Assembly (NCBI GenBank): GCA_033558025.1
Contig: JAUCEF010000001.1
Span: 2,852,001-2,916,000 of the forward strand
Length of the DNA: 64,000 nucleotides
Source: Phytophthora sp. 'mugwort'
Taxonomy: Eukaryota > Oomycota > Peronosporomycetes > Peronosporales > Peronosporaceae
Direction: 5' to 3'
Part shown: positions 1-11,419 of the stretch, piece by piece
Layout of the letters: the number at the start of each line of letters is the position of its first letter
Position numbering within the stretch: the first letter of the stretch is position 1
Position numbers and translations under genes: made by a program
The notes under the pieces: generated by a model
What the model was told of the DNA's origin: nothing
Databases searched by the model: none
Seen by the model: the letters and a program-made list of their open reading frames with translations, nothing else

Positions 1-3000
1 GCGGCCAAGGCGTTCAGTGCCGACCGTGAGCCTCGCCAATGCACGTACTGCGGAAAATTGGGGCATGTCATTGACAAGTGCTGGACCAAGCAGAAGGACG
101 AGAACAGAGGGCCAAGACGCGGCGGCAACGGCCGTGGACGCGGGGCCAACAACATCCAGTGGAGAAACGACAGCGACGGCTACGACAACGACTACGATCG
201 AGTGGCGTTCGCGGTTTCCCTGGAATGTGGAGTTTCGACGGACAAGAATGTGTCCGGGATGTGGGCGGTCGACAGCGGTGCCACGCACCATATTTGCAAC
301 GACAAGTCCAAGTTCGCCAATTTAATCGAGCGAAGTGAAGGCGAACTTTCGGTGGCCGATGGCAACAAGGCTGCCATCAAGGGTGTGGGGACCATCGTGG
401 AAAGAGTGGTCCTGCCTAACGGCGACGAGCGCGAGATCGAGATCAAGAACGCGCTTTACGTGCCAAATATGAGCAAGAATCTGCTTTCAGTGCCGCAGAT
501 AAACAAGCATGGCAAGTTCCAAGTGGTATTTGACGGCACTGATATGCACGTTTCGCGCAAGGACTCGAATCAAGTGATGGCGACGGCGGATCTCGTGGAC
601 GGACTCTACTGGCTTCGCACACCTCAGCGATCGGCAAATGCGGCGACAAGTGGAAGGACGGTCGATTTGCACGCGCGTATGGGTCACGCTCCAGTCGAGG
701 TTCTTCGCAAGATGGTCGACACCAAGATGATCAAGGACGCGAACGCACCTTCCAAGTCGAGTGGACCAAGTGTGTGTCGTGGTTGCCAGCAAGGCAAAAT
801 GGTCCAAAAACCATTCCCAAGCAACCGTGACAAGCGTCGCTACGACACATTTGAGCTGCTCCACTTCGATATCTGCGGACCCATGGAAGAAAACTCGCTT
901 GGTGGCAGCAAGTATCTGCTCCTGATCGTGGACGAAGCCAGCGGATGCATGAAGGGTTTCTGTCTGCGTACCAAGTCGGAGAGTGAAGACTGCATCAAGA
1001 CATACATCATGAAGGTGCAGACGCAGTTTGGCAAGAAGGTCAAGTTTGTGCGGCACGACGGAGCTCGTGAGTTTGCGACCAACTCGCTCAACGACTTCTA
1101 CGAAGACGAAGGCATCGAGCAGCAAACCACGGTTCCGTACGCGCATCAGACCAACGGCACGGCAGAGCGAGCTATCCGAACTATCGTCACGATCGGCCGC
1201 AGCATGCTGCACCACGCTAAGCTGGACAAGTGTTTCTGGGCTGAGGCGGCGATGACGGCCATCTATGTGAAGAACCGCCTGCCGTCACCCAAGATCGAGC
1301 ACAAGACTCCGTTCGAGATCGTCTACAAGTCCAAGCCGAGTGTGAAGCACATGCGTGTGTTCGGCTGTCGGACGTACATTCTGACTCCGAAGGAGAAGCG
1401 ACTCAAGTGGGATCCCAAGGCTCGCGCCGGATTGTTTCTGGGTTACGAAGAAGTGTCCAAGGCGTATCGACTTTATGACATCGAGGCGGGGCAGGTGGTC
1501 ATCAGTCGCGATGTCAACTTCGATGAGTCGACCTTTGGATGTTCACCGCCGATTTCTGATGAAGATGTCGACGACCTGGACTTCGACTCGCTCGACATCG
1601 ACAATGATGGTCCGCGCCAGACGGAGTACAAACAGGCAGGGAAGCGCAAGAGCCGCCCGAGTGACGAAGATGAAGCTGTCAGAAGACCGCGCGCTGTGCG
1701 TCATCGACCTGGACTGGAAGAAGCAAGTGCACCGAACGACTCCCCTTCGCACCGAACAGACGCAGATGAAGAAGAAAAGTCTGGAGACCAAGATGAAGAA
1801 TCGACTCCATCTGTGTTTTGGCGTGCAAGTGCCAACGCGGTCGAAGCAGCCGTGGACTTATCGGAGCCGTCGACATTCCAAGAAGCGGTCAACGGCCCGG
1901 ACCAATTGCACTGGCGCAAGGCGATTCGTGCTGAGTTAAAGTCGATGCGACTTCGTGGTGTGTTTCGTGCTGGCAAGTTGCCCAGCGGACAAAGCGCCAT
2001 CGGTACCAAGTGGGTGCTCAAGATTAAGCGCAAAGCCGACGGATCGATCGAGAAGTACAAGGCGCGCCTGGTGGGCAAGGGTTTCAAGCAAAAGTACGGC
2101 ATCGACTACACGGAGACGTTCTCGCCCGTGGTCAAGTACGTGACGCTGCGCATGGTCATCGCGATTGCCAAGTATTTTGACTGGCCCCTCGACCAACTCG
2201 ACGTGGTAACGGCATTTCTGTACGGCGTCATGAGGGAGTTGGTGTTCTGCGTGGTTCCTGAAGGCGTCGAGCTGGATGGTGATTTCGACTGCCTGGAATT
2301 GGTGAAGGCGATTTACGGTCTCAAGCAAGCTTCGCGCGTATGGAACGAGACCTTCGACGAATTCGTGTGTTCTATCGGTTTTCAAGTTTCAGCCTTCGAC
2401 CCGTGCCTCTACATCAAGGTTGTCGATGGCCACTGTGTGCTCGTGCTGGTCTACGTGGACGATGTGTTGGTCACCGGAAGTTCACCCGAGCTGATCTCAC
2501 GCACGAAGAACGACCTCAAGACACGCTTCGAAATGACTGACAGTGGCAAGTGTGTGTTCGTCCTTGGAATCGAGCTGGTGGATGGCCCGGACGGCAGCGT
2601 GACGATGTGCCAGCGGCGTTATGTGGATGATATCCTGAAGCGTTTCGGTATGGACGAGTGCAAGGCTGTGGTGAGTCCGGTAGACATGAGCACTCGACTG
2701 GTTCCAAGTGACGCAGCGACCAAGGTGAACGCTCCGTTTCGCGAAGCTGTGGGTGCCCTCATGCACTTGATGACTGCTACTCGCCCGGATATCGCGTACG
2801 CAGTAGGCTATGTATCGCGCTTCATGGAGAACCCCCAAGAGGAACAGTGGGCTGCGGTCAAGCGCATTTTTCGCTATCTACAAGGCACCAAGACGCATGG
2901 AATCTGTTTCAAGCCAGGCAACAAGATCGACTTTCGTGGGTATTCGGATGCGGACTGGGCTGGCGACCTCGCGGACCGCAAGTCGACTTCCGGCTACACG

Positions 3001-3414
3001 TTCATGCTGATGGGTGCGCCAGTGAGCTGGGGAAGCAAGAAGCAGTCAAGTGTTTCGCTGTCTACGAGCGAGGCGGAATACATCGCGCTCAGTCTGGCGA
3101 TCCAAGAAGGCAAGTGGATTCATCGCCTGCTATGCGAGATTTTGACGGCTGCCAACGAGACTGGACCCGAGCTCAAGATCCACGAAGACAACCAGTCGTG
3201 CATCAAGATGACGAAGAACCCAGTGAACCATGGTCGCGCCAAGCACATCGACATCAAGTACCACCACATCCGCGATGAAGTGAAGCGCGGTGAAGTCAAG
3301 CTCGAGTACTGCGAGACTTCTGTGATGCTAGCGGACATCATGACGAAGGCTCTCGCGGGACCACGCCACATGGATCTGACGGCGTCCCTCGGAATCCACG
3401 CGTGTTCGCATTGA
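1..3414 (+). CDS. Copia Gag-Pol polyprotein, 3' part (element A1)
   Basis: An open frame enters from the left edge and runs without a break to a TGA at 3412-3414 (1137 residues in the window). In order it shows a CCHC zinc knuckle (about residues 14-27), the aspartic protease motif DSGAT (about 91), the integrase zinc-binding region with HARMGHAP and CRGC (about 224-262), and an integrase core whose D290, D353 and E389 give DD35E spacing. Reverse transcriptase with YVDD follows at about 818-821, then RNase H with DADWAGD (about 983) and SEAEYIAL. These are the standard Ty1/copia enzymes. The N-terminal Gag and the 5' LTR lie outside the window. The frame is intact, so the copy may be young. 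It sits inside element B, whose frame resumes at 3765. Confidence 0.95.
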   Translation, partial: AAKAFSADREPRQCTYCGKLGHVIDKCWTKQKDENRGPRRGGNGRGRGANNIQWRNDSDGYDNDYDRVAFAVSLECGVSTDKNVSGMWAVDSGATHHICNDKSKFANLIERSEGELSVADGNKAAIKGVGTIVERVVLPNGDEREIEIKNALYVPNMSKNLLSVPQINKHGKFQVVFDGTDMHVSRKDSNQVMATADLVDGLYWLRTPQRSANAATSGRTVDLHARMGHAPVEVLRKMVDTKMIKDANAPSKSSGPSVCRGCQQGKMVQKPFPSNRDKRRYDTFELLHFDICGPMEENSLGGSKYLLLIVDEASGCMKGFCLRTKSESEDCIKTYIMKVQTQFGKKVKFVRHDGAREFATNSLNDFYEDEGIEQQTTVPYAHQTNGTAERAIRTIVTIGRSMLHHAKLDKCFWAEAAMTAIYVKNRLPSPKIEHKTPFEIVYKSKPSVKHMRVFGCRTYILTPKEKRLKWDPKARAGLFLGYEEVSKAYRLYDIEAGQVVISRDVNFDESTFGCSPPISDEDVDDLDFDSLDIDNDGPRQTEYKQAGKRKSRPSDEDEAVRRPRAVRHRPGLEEASAPNDSPSHRTDADEEEKSGDQDEESTPSVFWRASANAVEAAVDLSEPSTFQEAVNGPDQLHWRKAIRAELKSMRLRGVFRAGKLPSGQSAIGTKWVLKIKRKADGSIEKYKARLVGKGFKQKYGIDYTETFSPVVKYVTLRMVIAIAKYFDWPLDQLDVVTAFLYGVMRELVFCVVPEGVELDGDFDCLELVKAIYGLKQASRVWNETFDEFVCSIGFQVSAFDPCLYIKVVDGHCVLVLVYVDDVLVTGSSPELISRTKNDLKTRFEMTDSGKCVFVLGIELVDGPDGSVTMCQRRYVDDILKRFGMDECKAVVSPVDMSTRLVPSDAATKVNAPFREAVGALMHLMTATRPDIAYAVGYVSRFMENPQEEQWAAVKRIFRYLQGTKTHGICFKPGNKIDFRGYSDADWAGDLADRKSTSGYTFMLMGAPVSWGSKKQSSVSLSTSEAEYIALSLAIQEGKWIHRLLCEILTAANETGPELKIHEDNQSCIKMTKNPVNHGRAKHIDIKYHHIRDEVKRGEVKLEYCETSVMLADIMTKALAGPRHMDLTASLGIHACSH

Positions 3415-3421
3415 GGGGGCG

Positions 3422-3764
3422 TATTAAGGGTTGCCGGGTTTTGGTATTGTGTACCAGTAACCGGTTAACCCGAACCGGTCCAACACGATCCCGCGATGTT
3501 TACGGTACGTTGTTTACGCAACCGATGATTAGACGAGTAGGATGATTGGACGAGTGCGGAGTGTTGGTGATTGGATGCACCAAATGATTGGATGCAGGGC
3601 TGCATATCTATGTGGTAGACTAGGTAGTGTAAGCTCCGATAAATCAATCACTTTCGAATCTTCCTTCTTCAGCTCAAGTGGTCTTCACTCCGGTCCTCGC
3701 ACCCAAGTGCAGAACTCCCTCCGCTCAACCCAAGCCTCGCTTCAAGACCTCAACACCTTTATCA
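3422..3764 (+). repeat. Type A LTR (3' LTR of element A1)
   Basis: The LTR starts at TATTAAGG just after the purine-rich tract TTGAGGGGGCG (3411-3421) that overlaps the pol stop codon, and ends at TTTATCA. The next five bases, GAGTA, are the likely target duplication; its left copy is outside the window. The same 343-bp sequence recurs at 19486, 22385 and 29334. It holds the palindrome-like AACCGGTTAACC near its start and direct repeats of GATGATTRGACGAGT in U3. Confidence 0.92.
3648..3654 (+). promoter_or_regulatory. Oomycete initiator (Inr) in type A LTR
   Basis: TCACTTT matches the oomycete Inr YCAYTYY. It is followed by AATCTTC, one mismatch from the flanking element MWTTTNC. The block ATCAATCACTT is kept in C and D LTRs, and B keeps TCAATCACTTT. 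The predicted start places the R region here, about 115 bases before the LTR end. There is no ATG between this point and the end of the LTR. Confidence 0.55.
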
Positions 3765-6700
3765 GAGTACCCACGAAAGTCGATGTTGTCACCCGGCTTG
3801 AAGCAGATCCCATGCGTCTTGGTGCCTTGCAGGTAGCGAAAGATACGCTTGACCGCAACCCAGTGTTCTTCTTGAGGGTTCTCCATGAAGCGCGACGCAT
3901 AGCCAACGGCGTACGCGATGTCCGGGCGCGTGGCAGTCATCAAGTGCATCAGAGCACCAACAGCTTCGCGAAACGGAGCGTTCACCTTGGTCGCTGCGTC
4001 ACTTGAAATCAGTCGAGTGCTTATGTCGACGGGACTCACCACGGCCTTGCACTCGTCCATACCAAAACGCTTGAGAATGTCATCCACATAGCGGCGCTGA
4101 CACATCGTCACGCTGCCGTCCGGGCCGTCCACCAATTCGATCCCAAGAACGAACGCGCACTTGCCGCTGTCGGTCATCTCGAAGCGTGTCTTGAGGTCGG
4201 TCTTCGTGCGTGAGATCAGTTCGGGTGAACTTCCGGTAATCAGCACGTCATCCACGTAGACCAGCACTAGCACGCAGTGACCGTCAACGATCTTGATGTA
4301 GAGGCACGGGTCGAACGCCGATACTTGAAAGCCGATGGAGCACACGAACTCGTCGAAGGTCTCGTTCCACACGCGCGAAGCTTGCTTGAGACCGTAGATC
4401 GCCTTCACCAATTCCAGGCAGTCGAAGTCACCGTCGAGATCAACACCTTCGGGGACCGCGCAGAACACCAACTCCTTCATGACGCCGTACAGAAATGCCG
4501 TTACCACGTCGAGTTGGTCGAGGGGCCAGCCAAAGTACTTGGTAATCGCGATGATCATGCGCAGCGTCACGTACTTGACCACGGGCGAGAACGTCTCGGT
4601 GTAGTCGATGCCGTACTTTTGCTTGAAACCCTTGGCCACCAGGCGCGCCTTGTACTTCTCGATCGATCCGTCGGCTTTGCGCTTAATCTTGAACACCCAC
4701 TTGGTACTGATGGCGCGTTGTCCGCTGGGCAACTTGGCAGCACGAAACACACCACGAAGTCGCATCGACTTTAACTCAGCACGAATCGCCTTGCGCCAGT
4801 GCAATTGGTCCGGGCCGTTGACCGCTTCTTGGAATGTCGACGGCTCCGATAAGTCCACGGCTGCTTCGACCGCGTTGGCACTTGCACGCCAAAACACAGA
4901 TGGAGTCGATTCTTCATCTTGGTCTCCAGACTTTTCTTCTTCATCTGCGTCGGTTCGGTGCGGAGGGGAGTAGTTCGGCGCACTTGCTTCTTCCAGTCCA
5001 GGTCGATGACGCACAGCGCGCGGTCTTCTGACAGCTTCATCTTCGTCACTCGGGCGGCTCTTGCGCTTCCCTGCCTGTTTGTACTCCGTCTGGCGCGGAC
5101 CATCATTGTCGATGTCGAGCGAGTCGAAGTCCAGGTCGTCGACATCTTCATCAGAAATCGGCGGTGAACATCCAAAGGTCGACTCATCGAAGTTGACATC
5201 GCGACTGATGACCACCTGCCCCGCCTCGATGTCATAAAGTCGATACGCCTTGGACACTTCTTCGTAACCCAGGAACAGTCCAGCGCGAGCCTTGGGATCC
5301 CACTTGAGTCGCTTCTCCTTCGGAGTCAGGATGTACGTCCGACAGCCGAAAACACGCATGTGCTTCACACTCGGCTTGGACTTGTAGACGATCTCGAACG
5401 GAGTCTTGTGCTCGATCTTGGGTGACGGCAGGCGGTTCTTCACATAGATGGCCGTCATCGCCGCCTCAGCCCAGAAACACTTGTCCAGCTTGGCGTGGTG
5501 CAACATGCTGCGGCCGATCGTGACGATAGTTCGGATGGCTCGCTCTGCCGTGCCGTTGGTCTGGTGCGCGTACGGAACCGTGGTTTGCTGCTCGATGCCT
5601 TCGTCTTCGTAGAAGTCGTTGAGCGAGTTAGTCGCAAACTCACGAGCTCCGTCGTGCCGCACAAACTTGACCTTCTTGCCAAACTGCGTCTGCACATTCA
5701 TGATGTATGTCTTGATGCAGTCTTCACTCTCCGACTTGGTACGCAGACAGAAACCCTTCATGCATCCGCTGGCTTCGTCCACGATCAGTAGCAGATACTT
5801 GCTGCCACCAAGCGAGTTTTCTTCCATGGGTCCGCAGATATCGAAGTGGAGCAGCTCAAATGTGTCGTAGCGACGCTTGTCACGGTTGCTTGGGAATGGT
5901 TTTTGGACCATTTTGCCTTGCTGGCAACCACGACACACACTTGGTCCACTCGACTTGGAAGGTGCTTTCGCGTCCTTGATCATCTTGGTGTCGACCATCT
6001 TGCGAAGCACCTCGACTGGAGCGTGACCCATGCGCGCGTGCAGGTCGACAGTCTTGCCACTCGTCGCCGCATTCGCCGATCGCTGAGGCGTCTGAAGCCA
6101 GTAGAGTCCATCCATGAGGTTTGCCGTCGCCACCACTTGCTTGGAGCCTTTGTGCGCAATCTGCATCTTGGTGCCGTCGAACACCACTTGAAACTTGTCA
6201 CTTTTGTTGATCTGCGGTACCGAAAGCAGATTCTTGCTCATGCTTGGCACGTACAGCGCGTTCTTGATCTCGATCTCGCGCTCGTCGCCATTGGGCAGAA
6301 CCACTTGTTCCACGATGGTCCCCACACCCATGATGGCCGCCTTGTTGCCGTCGGCCACCGAAAGTTCGCCTTCGTTCCGCTCAATCAAATGGACGAACTT
6401 GGTCTTGTCGTTGCAGATGTGGTGCGTTGCGCCGCTGTCGACCGCCCACATCCCGGACACATTCTTGCCCGTCGAAACCCCACATTCCAGTGAAACCGCG
6501 AACGCTACTCGATCGTAGTCGTAGTCGTAGCCGTTGCTGTCGTTTCTCCACTGGATGTTGGTGGCCCCGCGTCCACGGCCGTTGCCGCCGCGTCTCGGCC
6601 CTCTGTTCTCGTCCTTCTGCTTGGTCCAGCACTTGTCAATCGTGTGCCCCACTTTTCCGCAGTACGTACACTGGCGAGACTCTCGGTCGGTGTTGAACGC

Positions 6701-7336
6701 CTTGGCCGCGTTCTCCGTCTTCACCGTCGCCGTCTTCTCGCCTTGTCTCTTGATGTGCTCATTCGTGAGCACCTTCACGACGTCTTGCGACCGCAGTTCA
6801 GCGCTGCTCATCTCCAAGTTCAGCACGACGTTCTCGTAGCTCTTGGGGAGGCTGCGCAACAAGCAGATCGCCACGTCCTCGTCCTCCATCTTGGCACCGA
6901 TGCTGCTGAGCTTGGCGCTGATGTTGAGGACCTCGTTGCAATGATGCAACACATTGCCGCCTTCCGACATCTCCATGCTGAAGAGCTGTCGCTTCAGGTA
7001 GATGCGTCCAGCCTTCTGCGAACCACCGTACAGCGTCTTCAGGCGCGACCAGGCAACCCACGCTTCCTCGCAGTCGTCGACCACATGGTGGTAGTCCGCG
7101 TCCATGTAGAGCAGCATCAGTCCGAAAGCGATGTTGCTCAACTTGACGTAGTCGTCCTTGGCCCGCGAGTCCGTGTAGCTTGGCGTCGTCTCACGGTCCA
7201 CGACATGCCACGTCGACTTGGTCAGGAACACGCCACGCATGTAGCGGTTCCACGTCGCGTAGTTGTCCCCGTTGAACTTGTCAATGGAGACCTTGGTCGA
7301 GGCGTCTTCGGCAGAGGACATGGTGCTTGGGCTCAT
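3765..7336 (-). CDS. Copia Gag-Pol polyprotein, truncated in RNase H (element B)
   Basis: The frame starts at the ATG at 7336-7334, inside the primer-binding site, and is open for about 1190 codons. It contains a copia-type Gag ([12 protein letters not shown] near the N-terminus), a CCHC knuckle ([14 protein letters not shown]), protease DSGAT, integrase, reverse transcriptase with YVDD and the beginning of RNase H. It stops being element B after the residues FRGYSD, where element A1 is inserted; the remaining RNase H and the 3' LTR should lie left of the window. No stop or frameshift was seen, making this one of the best-preserved frames here. A second in-frame ATG lies five codons downstream. 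Confidence 0.93.
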
Positions 7337-7340
7337 AACC
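7326..7340 (-). promoter_or_regulatory. Primer-binding site (anticodon loop of initiator tRNA-Met), element B
   Basis: Read on the minus strand this is GGTTATGAGCCCAAG, directly after the LTR end. Its first 12 bases are complementary to GGGCUCAUAACC, the anticodon stem-loop of eukaryotic initiator tRNA-Met (yeast type). The ATG inside is in frame with Gag. The match to the oomycete tRNA itself was not checked. Confidence 0.7.
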
Positions 7341-7690
7341 TGATGAAAGGTATGGATCTTGGACACGAAGCTTGTACGAAGCGGAGGGAGGGACGTCGCA
7401 GACGGCGGGACCGGAGCGAAGGCACTTGAGGGGTAGAATGAAGATTCGAAAGTGATTGAATTGTTGGAGCTTACACCCTACTGTTATAGACACGCGACCC
7501 TGCGTCCTATCACCTAGTGCATCTAATCAACCATCACTCACCGGTGTTCGTCCAATCATCCTACTCGTCTAATCATCGGTGGCGTAAACAACTTACCGTA
7601 ATCACCATAATCAACGTGGGTTCGGATTGGACCGGTTCGGGTTAACCGGTTCACGGCTAATAACTGATACCAAACCGGTAACCGTCAATA
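7341..7690 (-). repeat. Type B LTR (5' LTR of element B)
   Basis: A 350-bp LTR between the primer-binding site and the junction at 7691. On its own strand it starts TATTGACGG and ends TTTCATCA. It is nearly identical, in opposite orientation, to 8907-9256. It shares with type A the AACCGGTT core and GATGATTRGACGA repeats, but differs in most of U3 and in U5. The five bases after it (GTGTC) belong to the interrupted plus-strand element J. Confidence 0.92.
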
Positions 7691-8899
7691 GTGTCAGCTT
7701 TCCTGTACGGGATAATGAAAGAACTGGTGTTCTGCGCGGTCCCCGAAGGTGTTGATCTCGACGGTGACTTCGACTGCCTGGAATTGGTGAAGGCGATCTA
7801 CGGTCTCAAGCAAGCTTCGCGCGTGTGGAACGAGACCTTCGACGAGTTCGTGTGCTCCATCGGCTTTCAAGTATCGGCGTTCGACCCGTGCCTCTACATC
7901 AAGATCGTTGACGGTCACTGCGTGCTAGTGCTGGTCTACGTGGATGACGTGCTGATTACCGGAAGTTCACCCGAACTGATCTCACGCACGAAGACCGACC
8001 TCAAGACACGCTTCGAGATGACCGACAGCGGCAAGTGCGCGTTCGTTCTTGGGATCGAATTGGTGGACGGCCCGGACGGCAGCGTGACGATGTGTCAGCG
8101 CCGCTATGTGGATGACATTCTCAAGCGTTTTGGTATGGACGATTGCAAGGCCGTGGTGAGTCCCGTCGACATAAGCACTCGACTGATTTCAAGTGACGCA
8201 ACGACCAAGGTGAACGCTCCGTTTCGCGAAGCTGTTGGTGCTCTGATGCACTTGATGACTGCCACGCGCCCGGACATCGCGTACGCCGTTGGCTATGCGT
8301 CGCGCTTCATGGAGAACCCTCAAGAAGAACACTGGGTTGCGGTCAAGCGTATCTTTCGCTACCTGCAAGGCACCAAGACGCATGGGATCTGCTTCAAGCC
8401 GGGTGACAACATCGACTTTCGCGGGTACTCGGACGCGGACTGGGCTGGCGACCTCGCGGACCGCAAGTCGACTTCCGGCTACACGTTCATGCTAATGGGT
8501 GCACCAGTGAGCTGGGGAAGCAAGAAGCAGTCAAGTGTTTCGCTGTCTACGAGTGAGGCGGAGTACATCGCACTCAGTCTGGCGATCCAAGAGGGCAAGT
8601 GGATTCATCGCCTGCTGCGCGAGATTCTGGCGGCCGCTAATGAGACTGGACCCGAGCTCATGATCCGCGAAGACAACCAGTCGTGCATCAAGATGACGAA
8701 GAACCCAGTAAACCACGGTCGCGCCAAGCACATCGACATCAAGTACCACCACATCCGCGATGAAGTGAAGCGCGGTGAAGTCAAGCTCGAGTACTGCGAG
8801 ACTTCTGTGATGCTAGCGGACATCATGACGAAGGCTCTCGCGGGACCACGCCATACGGATCTGACGGCGGCTCTCGGCATTCGTGGGACTTCGCATTGA
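7691..8899 (+). CDS. Copia Pol fragment: RT C-terminal half and RNase H (element J)
   Basis: An open fragment of 402 residues that begins inside the reverse transcriptase, in the TAFLYG segment just before the catalytic region, and runs through YVDD and the RNase H motifs DADWAGD and SEAEYIAL to a TGA at 8897-8899. It is very similar to K at about 16850-18058, but its last residues (ALGIRGTSH) differ from K (SLGIHACSH). The simplest reading is that B inserted into J, and J's left part lies beyond the window. Its 3' LTR doubles as the 5' LTR of K. Confidence 0.9.
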   Translation: MSAFLYGIMKELVFCAVPEGVDLDGDFDCLELVKAIYGLKQASRVWNETFDEFVCSIGFQVSAFDPCLYIKIVDGHCVLVLVYVDDVLITGSSPELISRTKTDLKTRFEMTDSGKCAFVLGIELVDGPDGSVTMCQRRYVDDILKRFGMDDCKAVVSPVDISTRLISSDATTKVNAPFREAVGALMHLMTATRPDIAYAVGYASRFMENPQEEHWVAVKRIFRYLQGTKTHGICFKPGDNIDFRGYSDADWAGDLADRKSTSGYTFMLMGAPVSWGSKKQSSVSLSTSEAEYIALSLAIQEGKWIHRLLREILAAANETGPELMIREDNQSCIKMTKNPVNHGRAKHIDIKYHHIRDEVKRGEVKLEYCETSVMLADIMTKALAGPRHTDLTAALGIRGTSH

Positions 8900-8906
8900 G
8901 GGGGCG

Positions 8907-9256
8907 TATTGACGGTTACCGGTTTGGTATCAGTTATTAGCCGTGAACCGGTTAAACCGAACCGGTCCAATCCGAACCCACGTTGATTATGGTGATTACG
9001 GTAAGTTGTTTACGCCACCGATGATTAGACGAGTAGGATGATTGGACGAACACCGGTGAGTGATGGTTGATTAGATGCACTAGGTGATAGGACGCAGGGT
9101 CGCGTGTCTATAACAGTAGGGTGTAAGCTCCAACAATTCAATCACTTTCGAATCTTCATTCTACCCCTCAAGTGCCTTCGCTCCGGTCCCGCCGTCTGCG
9201 ACGTCCCTCCCTCCGCTTCGTACAAGCTTCGTGTCCAAGATCCATACCTTTCATCA
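8907..9256 (+). repeat. Type B LTR shared by elements J and K
   Basis: 350 bp, preceded by the purine tract at 8896-8906 after J's stop codon and followed directly by K's primer-binding site at 9257. It therefore serves as the 3' LTR of J and the 5' LTR of K. The Inr TCACTTT lies at 9142-9148 and no ATG follows it before the LTR ends. Confidence 0.92.
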
Positions 9257-9271
9257 GGTTATGAGCCCAAG
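9257..9271 (+). promoter_or_regulatory. Primer-binding site with Gag start codon, element K
   Basis: GGTTATGAGCCCAAG directly follows the LTR end (TCATCA). The ATG at 9261-9263 is the first ATG after the predicted transcription start and is in frame with Gag. The first 12 bases are complementary to the initiator tRNA-Met anticodon stem-loop. Confidence 0.7.
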
Positions 9272-11057
9272 CACCATGTCCTCTGCCGAAGACGCCTCGA
9301 CCAAGGTCTCCATTGACAAGTTCAACGGGGACAACTACGCGACGTGGAACCGCTACATGCGTGGCGTGTTCCTGACCAAGTCGACGTGGCATGTCGTGGA
9401 CCGTGAGACGACGCCAAGCTACACGGACTCGCGGGCCAAGGACGACTACGTCAAGTTGAGCAACATCGCTTTCGGACTGATGCTGCTCCACATGGACGCC
9501 GACTACCATCATGTGGTCGACGACTGCGAGGAAGCGTGGGTTGCCTGGACGCGCTTGAAGACGCTGTACGGTGGATCGCAGAAGGCTGGTCGCATCTACC
9601 TGAAGCGACAGCTCTTCAGCATGGAGATGTCGGAAGGCGGCAATGTGTTGCATCATTGCAATGATGTCCTGAACATCAGCGCCAAGCTTAGCAGCATCGG
9701 CGCCAAGATGGAGGACGAGGACGTGGCGATCTGCTTGCTGCGCAGTCTCCCCAAGAGCTACGAGAACGTCGTGCTGAACTTGGAGATGAGCAATGCAGAG
9801 CTGCGGTCGCAAGACGTTGTGAAGGTGCTCACGAACGAGCACATCAAGCGACAAGGCGAGAAGACGGCGACGGTGAAGACTGAGAACGCGGCCAAGGCGT
9901 TCAACACCGACCGTGAGCCTCGCCAATGCACGTACTGCGGTAAATTGGGGCATGTCATTGACAAGTGCCGGACCAAGCAGAAGGACGAGAACCGAGGGCC
10001 AAGACGCGGCGGCAACGGCCGTGGACGCGGGGCCACCAACATCCAGTGGAGAAACGACAGCAACGGCTACGACTACGACTACGATCGAGTAGCGTTCGCG
10101 GTTTCACTGGAATGTGGGGTTTCGACGGGCAAGAATGTGTCCGGGATGTGGGCGGTCGACAGCGGCGCAACGCACCACATCTGCAACGACAAGACCAAGT
10201 TCGTCCATTTGATTGAGCGGAACGAAGGCGAACTTTCGGTGGCCGACGGCAACAAGGCGGCCATCATGGGTGTGGGGACCATCGTGGAACAAGTGGTTCT
10301 GCCCAATGGCGACGAGCGCGAGATCGAGATCAAGAACGCGCTGTACGTGCCAAGCATGAGCAAGAATCTGCTTTCGGTACCGCAGATCAACAAAGTGACA
10401 AGTTTCAAGTGGTGTTCGACGGCACCAAGATGCAGATTGCGCACAAAGGCTCCAAGCAAGTGGTGGCGACGGCAAACCTCATGGATGGACTCTACTGGCT
10501 TCAGACGCCTCAGCGATCGGCGAATGCGGCGACGAGTGGCAAGACTGTCGACCTGCACGCGCGCATGGGTCACGCTCCGGTTGAGGTGCTTCGCAAGATG
10601 GTCGACAACCACATGATCAAGGACGCGAAGGCACCTTTCAAGTCGAGCGGACCAAGTCTGTGTCGTGGTGCCAGCAAGGTAAAATGGTCCAAAAACCATT
10701 CCCAAGCAACCGTGACAAGCGTCGCTACGACACATTTGAGCTGCTCCACTTCGACATCTGCGGACCCATGGAGGAAAACTCGCTTGGCGGCAGCAAGTAC
10801 CTGCTACTGATCGTGGACGAAGCCAGTGGATGCATGAAGGTTTTCTGCCTGCGTGCCAAGTCGGAGAGCGAAGACTGCATCAAGACGTACATCATGAAGG
10901 TGCAGAAGCAGTTCGGCAAGAAGGTCAAGTTTGTGCGGCACGACGGAGCTCGTGAGTTTGCGACCAACTCGCTCAACGACTTCTACGAAGATGAAGGCAT
11001 CGAGCAGCAAACCACGGTTCCGTACGCGCACCAGACGAACGGCACGGCAGAGCGAGC
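9261..11057 (+). pseudogene. Copia Gag-Pol, 5' part, frameshifted (element K, left piece)
   Basis: Gag, the CCHC knuckle ([14 protein letters not shown]) and protease DSGAT are open from the ATG at 9261 to about 10393. There one A is lost from a run of four (compared with B), shifting the frame. A second single-base loss lies near 10666, just before the integrase CxxC region. The frame then continues to AERA in the integrase core and is cut by the type C element at 11058. Both lesions lie in otherwise conserved sequence, so they are decay rather than design. The reading resumes at 15812. Confidence 0.9.
11053..11057 (+). repeat. Target-site duplication, left copy (CGAGC)
   Basis: CGAGC precedes the type C LTR at 11058 and is repeated at 15812-15816 after the second type C LTR. 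The uninterrupted homologue at about 1170 in element A1 has a single GCGAGCTATCCG, which confirms a 5-bp duplication. Confidence 0.92.
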
Positions 11058-11419
11058 TGTTGCAGGGTAACTTCCTTGGTACAGTGTACCAGTCCAAGTT
11101 ACCCGAACCGGTTAACCGGACCGGTCCGGTCCAATGCTCCCTCGCCATGATTACGCCACGGTGATTACGCCACTCATGATTGGACGAGTAGGATGATTGG
11201 ACGAGTACGGAATGATGGTGATTGGATGCACCAATTGATTGGATGCATAGTTGCATGTCTATGTAGTATACCAGGTAGGCAGGCAAAGTAAGCTCCGATA
11301 AATCAATCACTTCTGAATTTCCATTCAACCTCTCAAGCCTCCTTCCTCGCCTCGCCTCAAGCCTCGGCGGTGTCCAAGACCCCTACGTCAAGTTCAGAAC
11401 CCAACGTAACCTTTCTTCA
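11058..11419 (+). repeat. Type C LTR (5')
   Basis: 362 bp from TGTTGCAGGG to TTTCTTCA, canonical TG...CA ends. It holds AACCGGTTAACC, the GATTGGACGAGTA repeats and the Inr/FPR at 11307-11322. Confidence 0.95.
11307..11322 (+). promoter_or_regulatory. Inr plus FPR core promoter in type C LTR
   Basis: TCACTTC (11307-11313) matches YCAYTYY, and AATTTCC (11316-11322) matches MWTTTNC exactly, at the spacing known from oomycete promoters. From here to the LTR end there is no ATG, so the first ATG of the RNA would be the one in the primer-binding site. Confidence 0.62.

Noticed and set aside
487..1215. Long antisense ORFs across the copia pol genes
   Set aside because: They mirror conserved sense codons, recur in every copy and lack motifs; they are shadows of the GC-rich coding strand.
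6644..7429. 261-residue antisense ORF opposite Gag, repeated at 9168-9953
   Set aside because: It is long and recurrent, but breaks in diverged copies (C and D) and shows only arginine/leucine/histidine-rich composition typical of the antisense of this Gag.
9142..9400. A separate small gene using GTG in the LTR (frame from 9231)
   Set aside because: The frame is just the upstream extension of Gag through U5 and has no ATG before the one in the primer-binding site.
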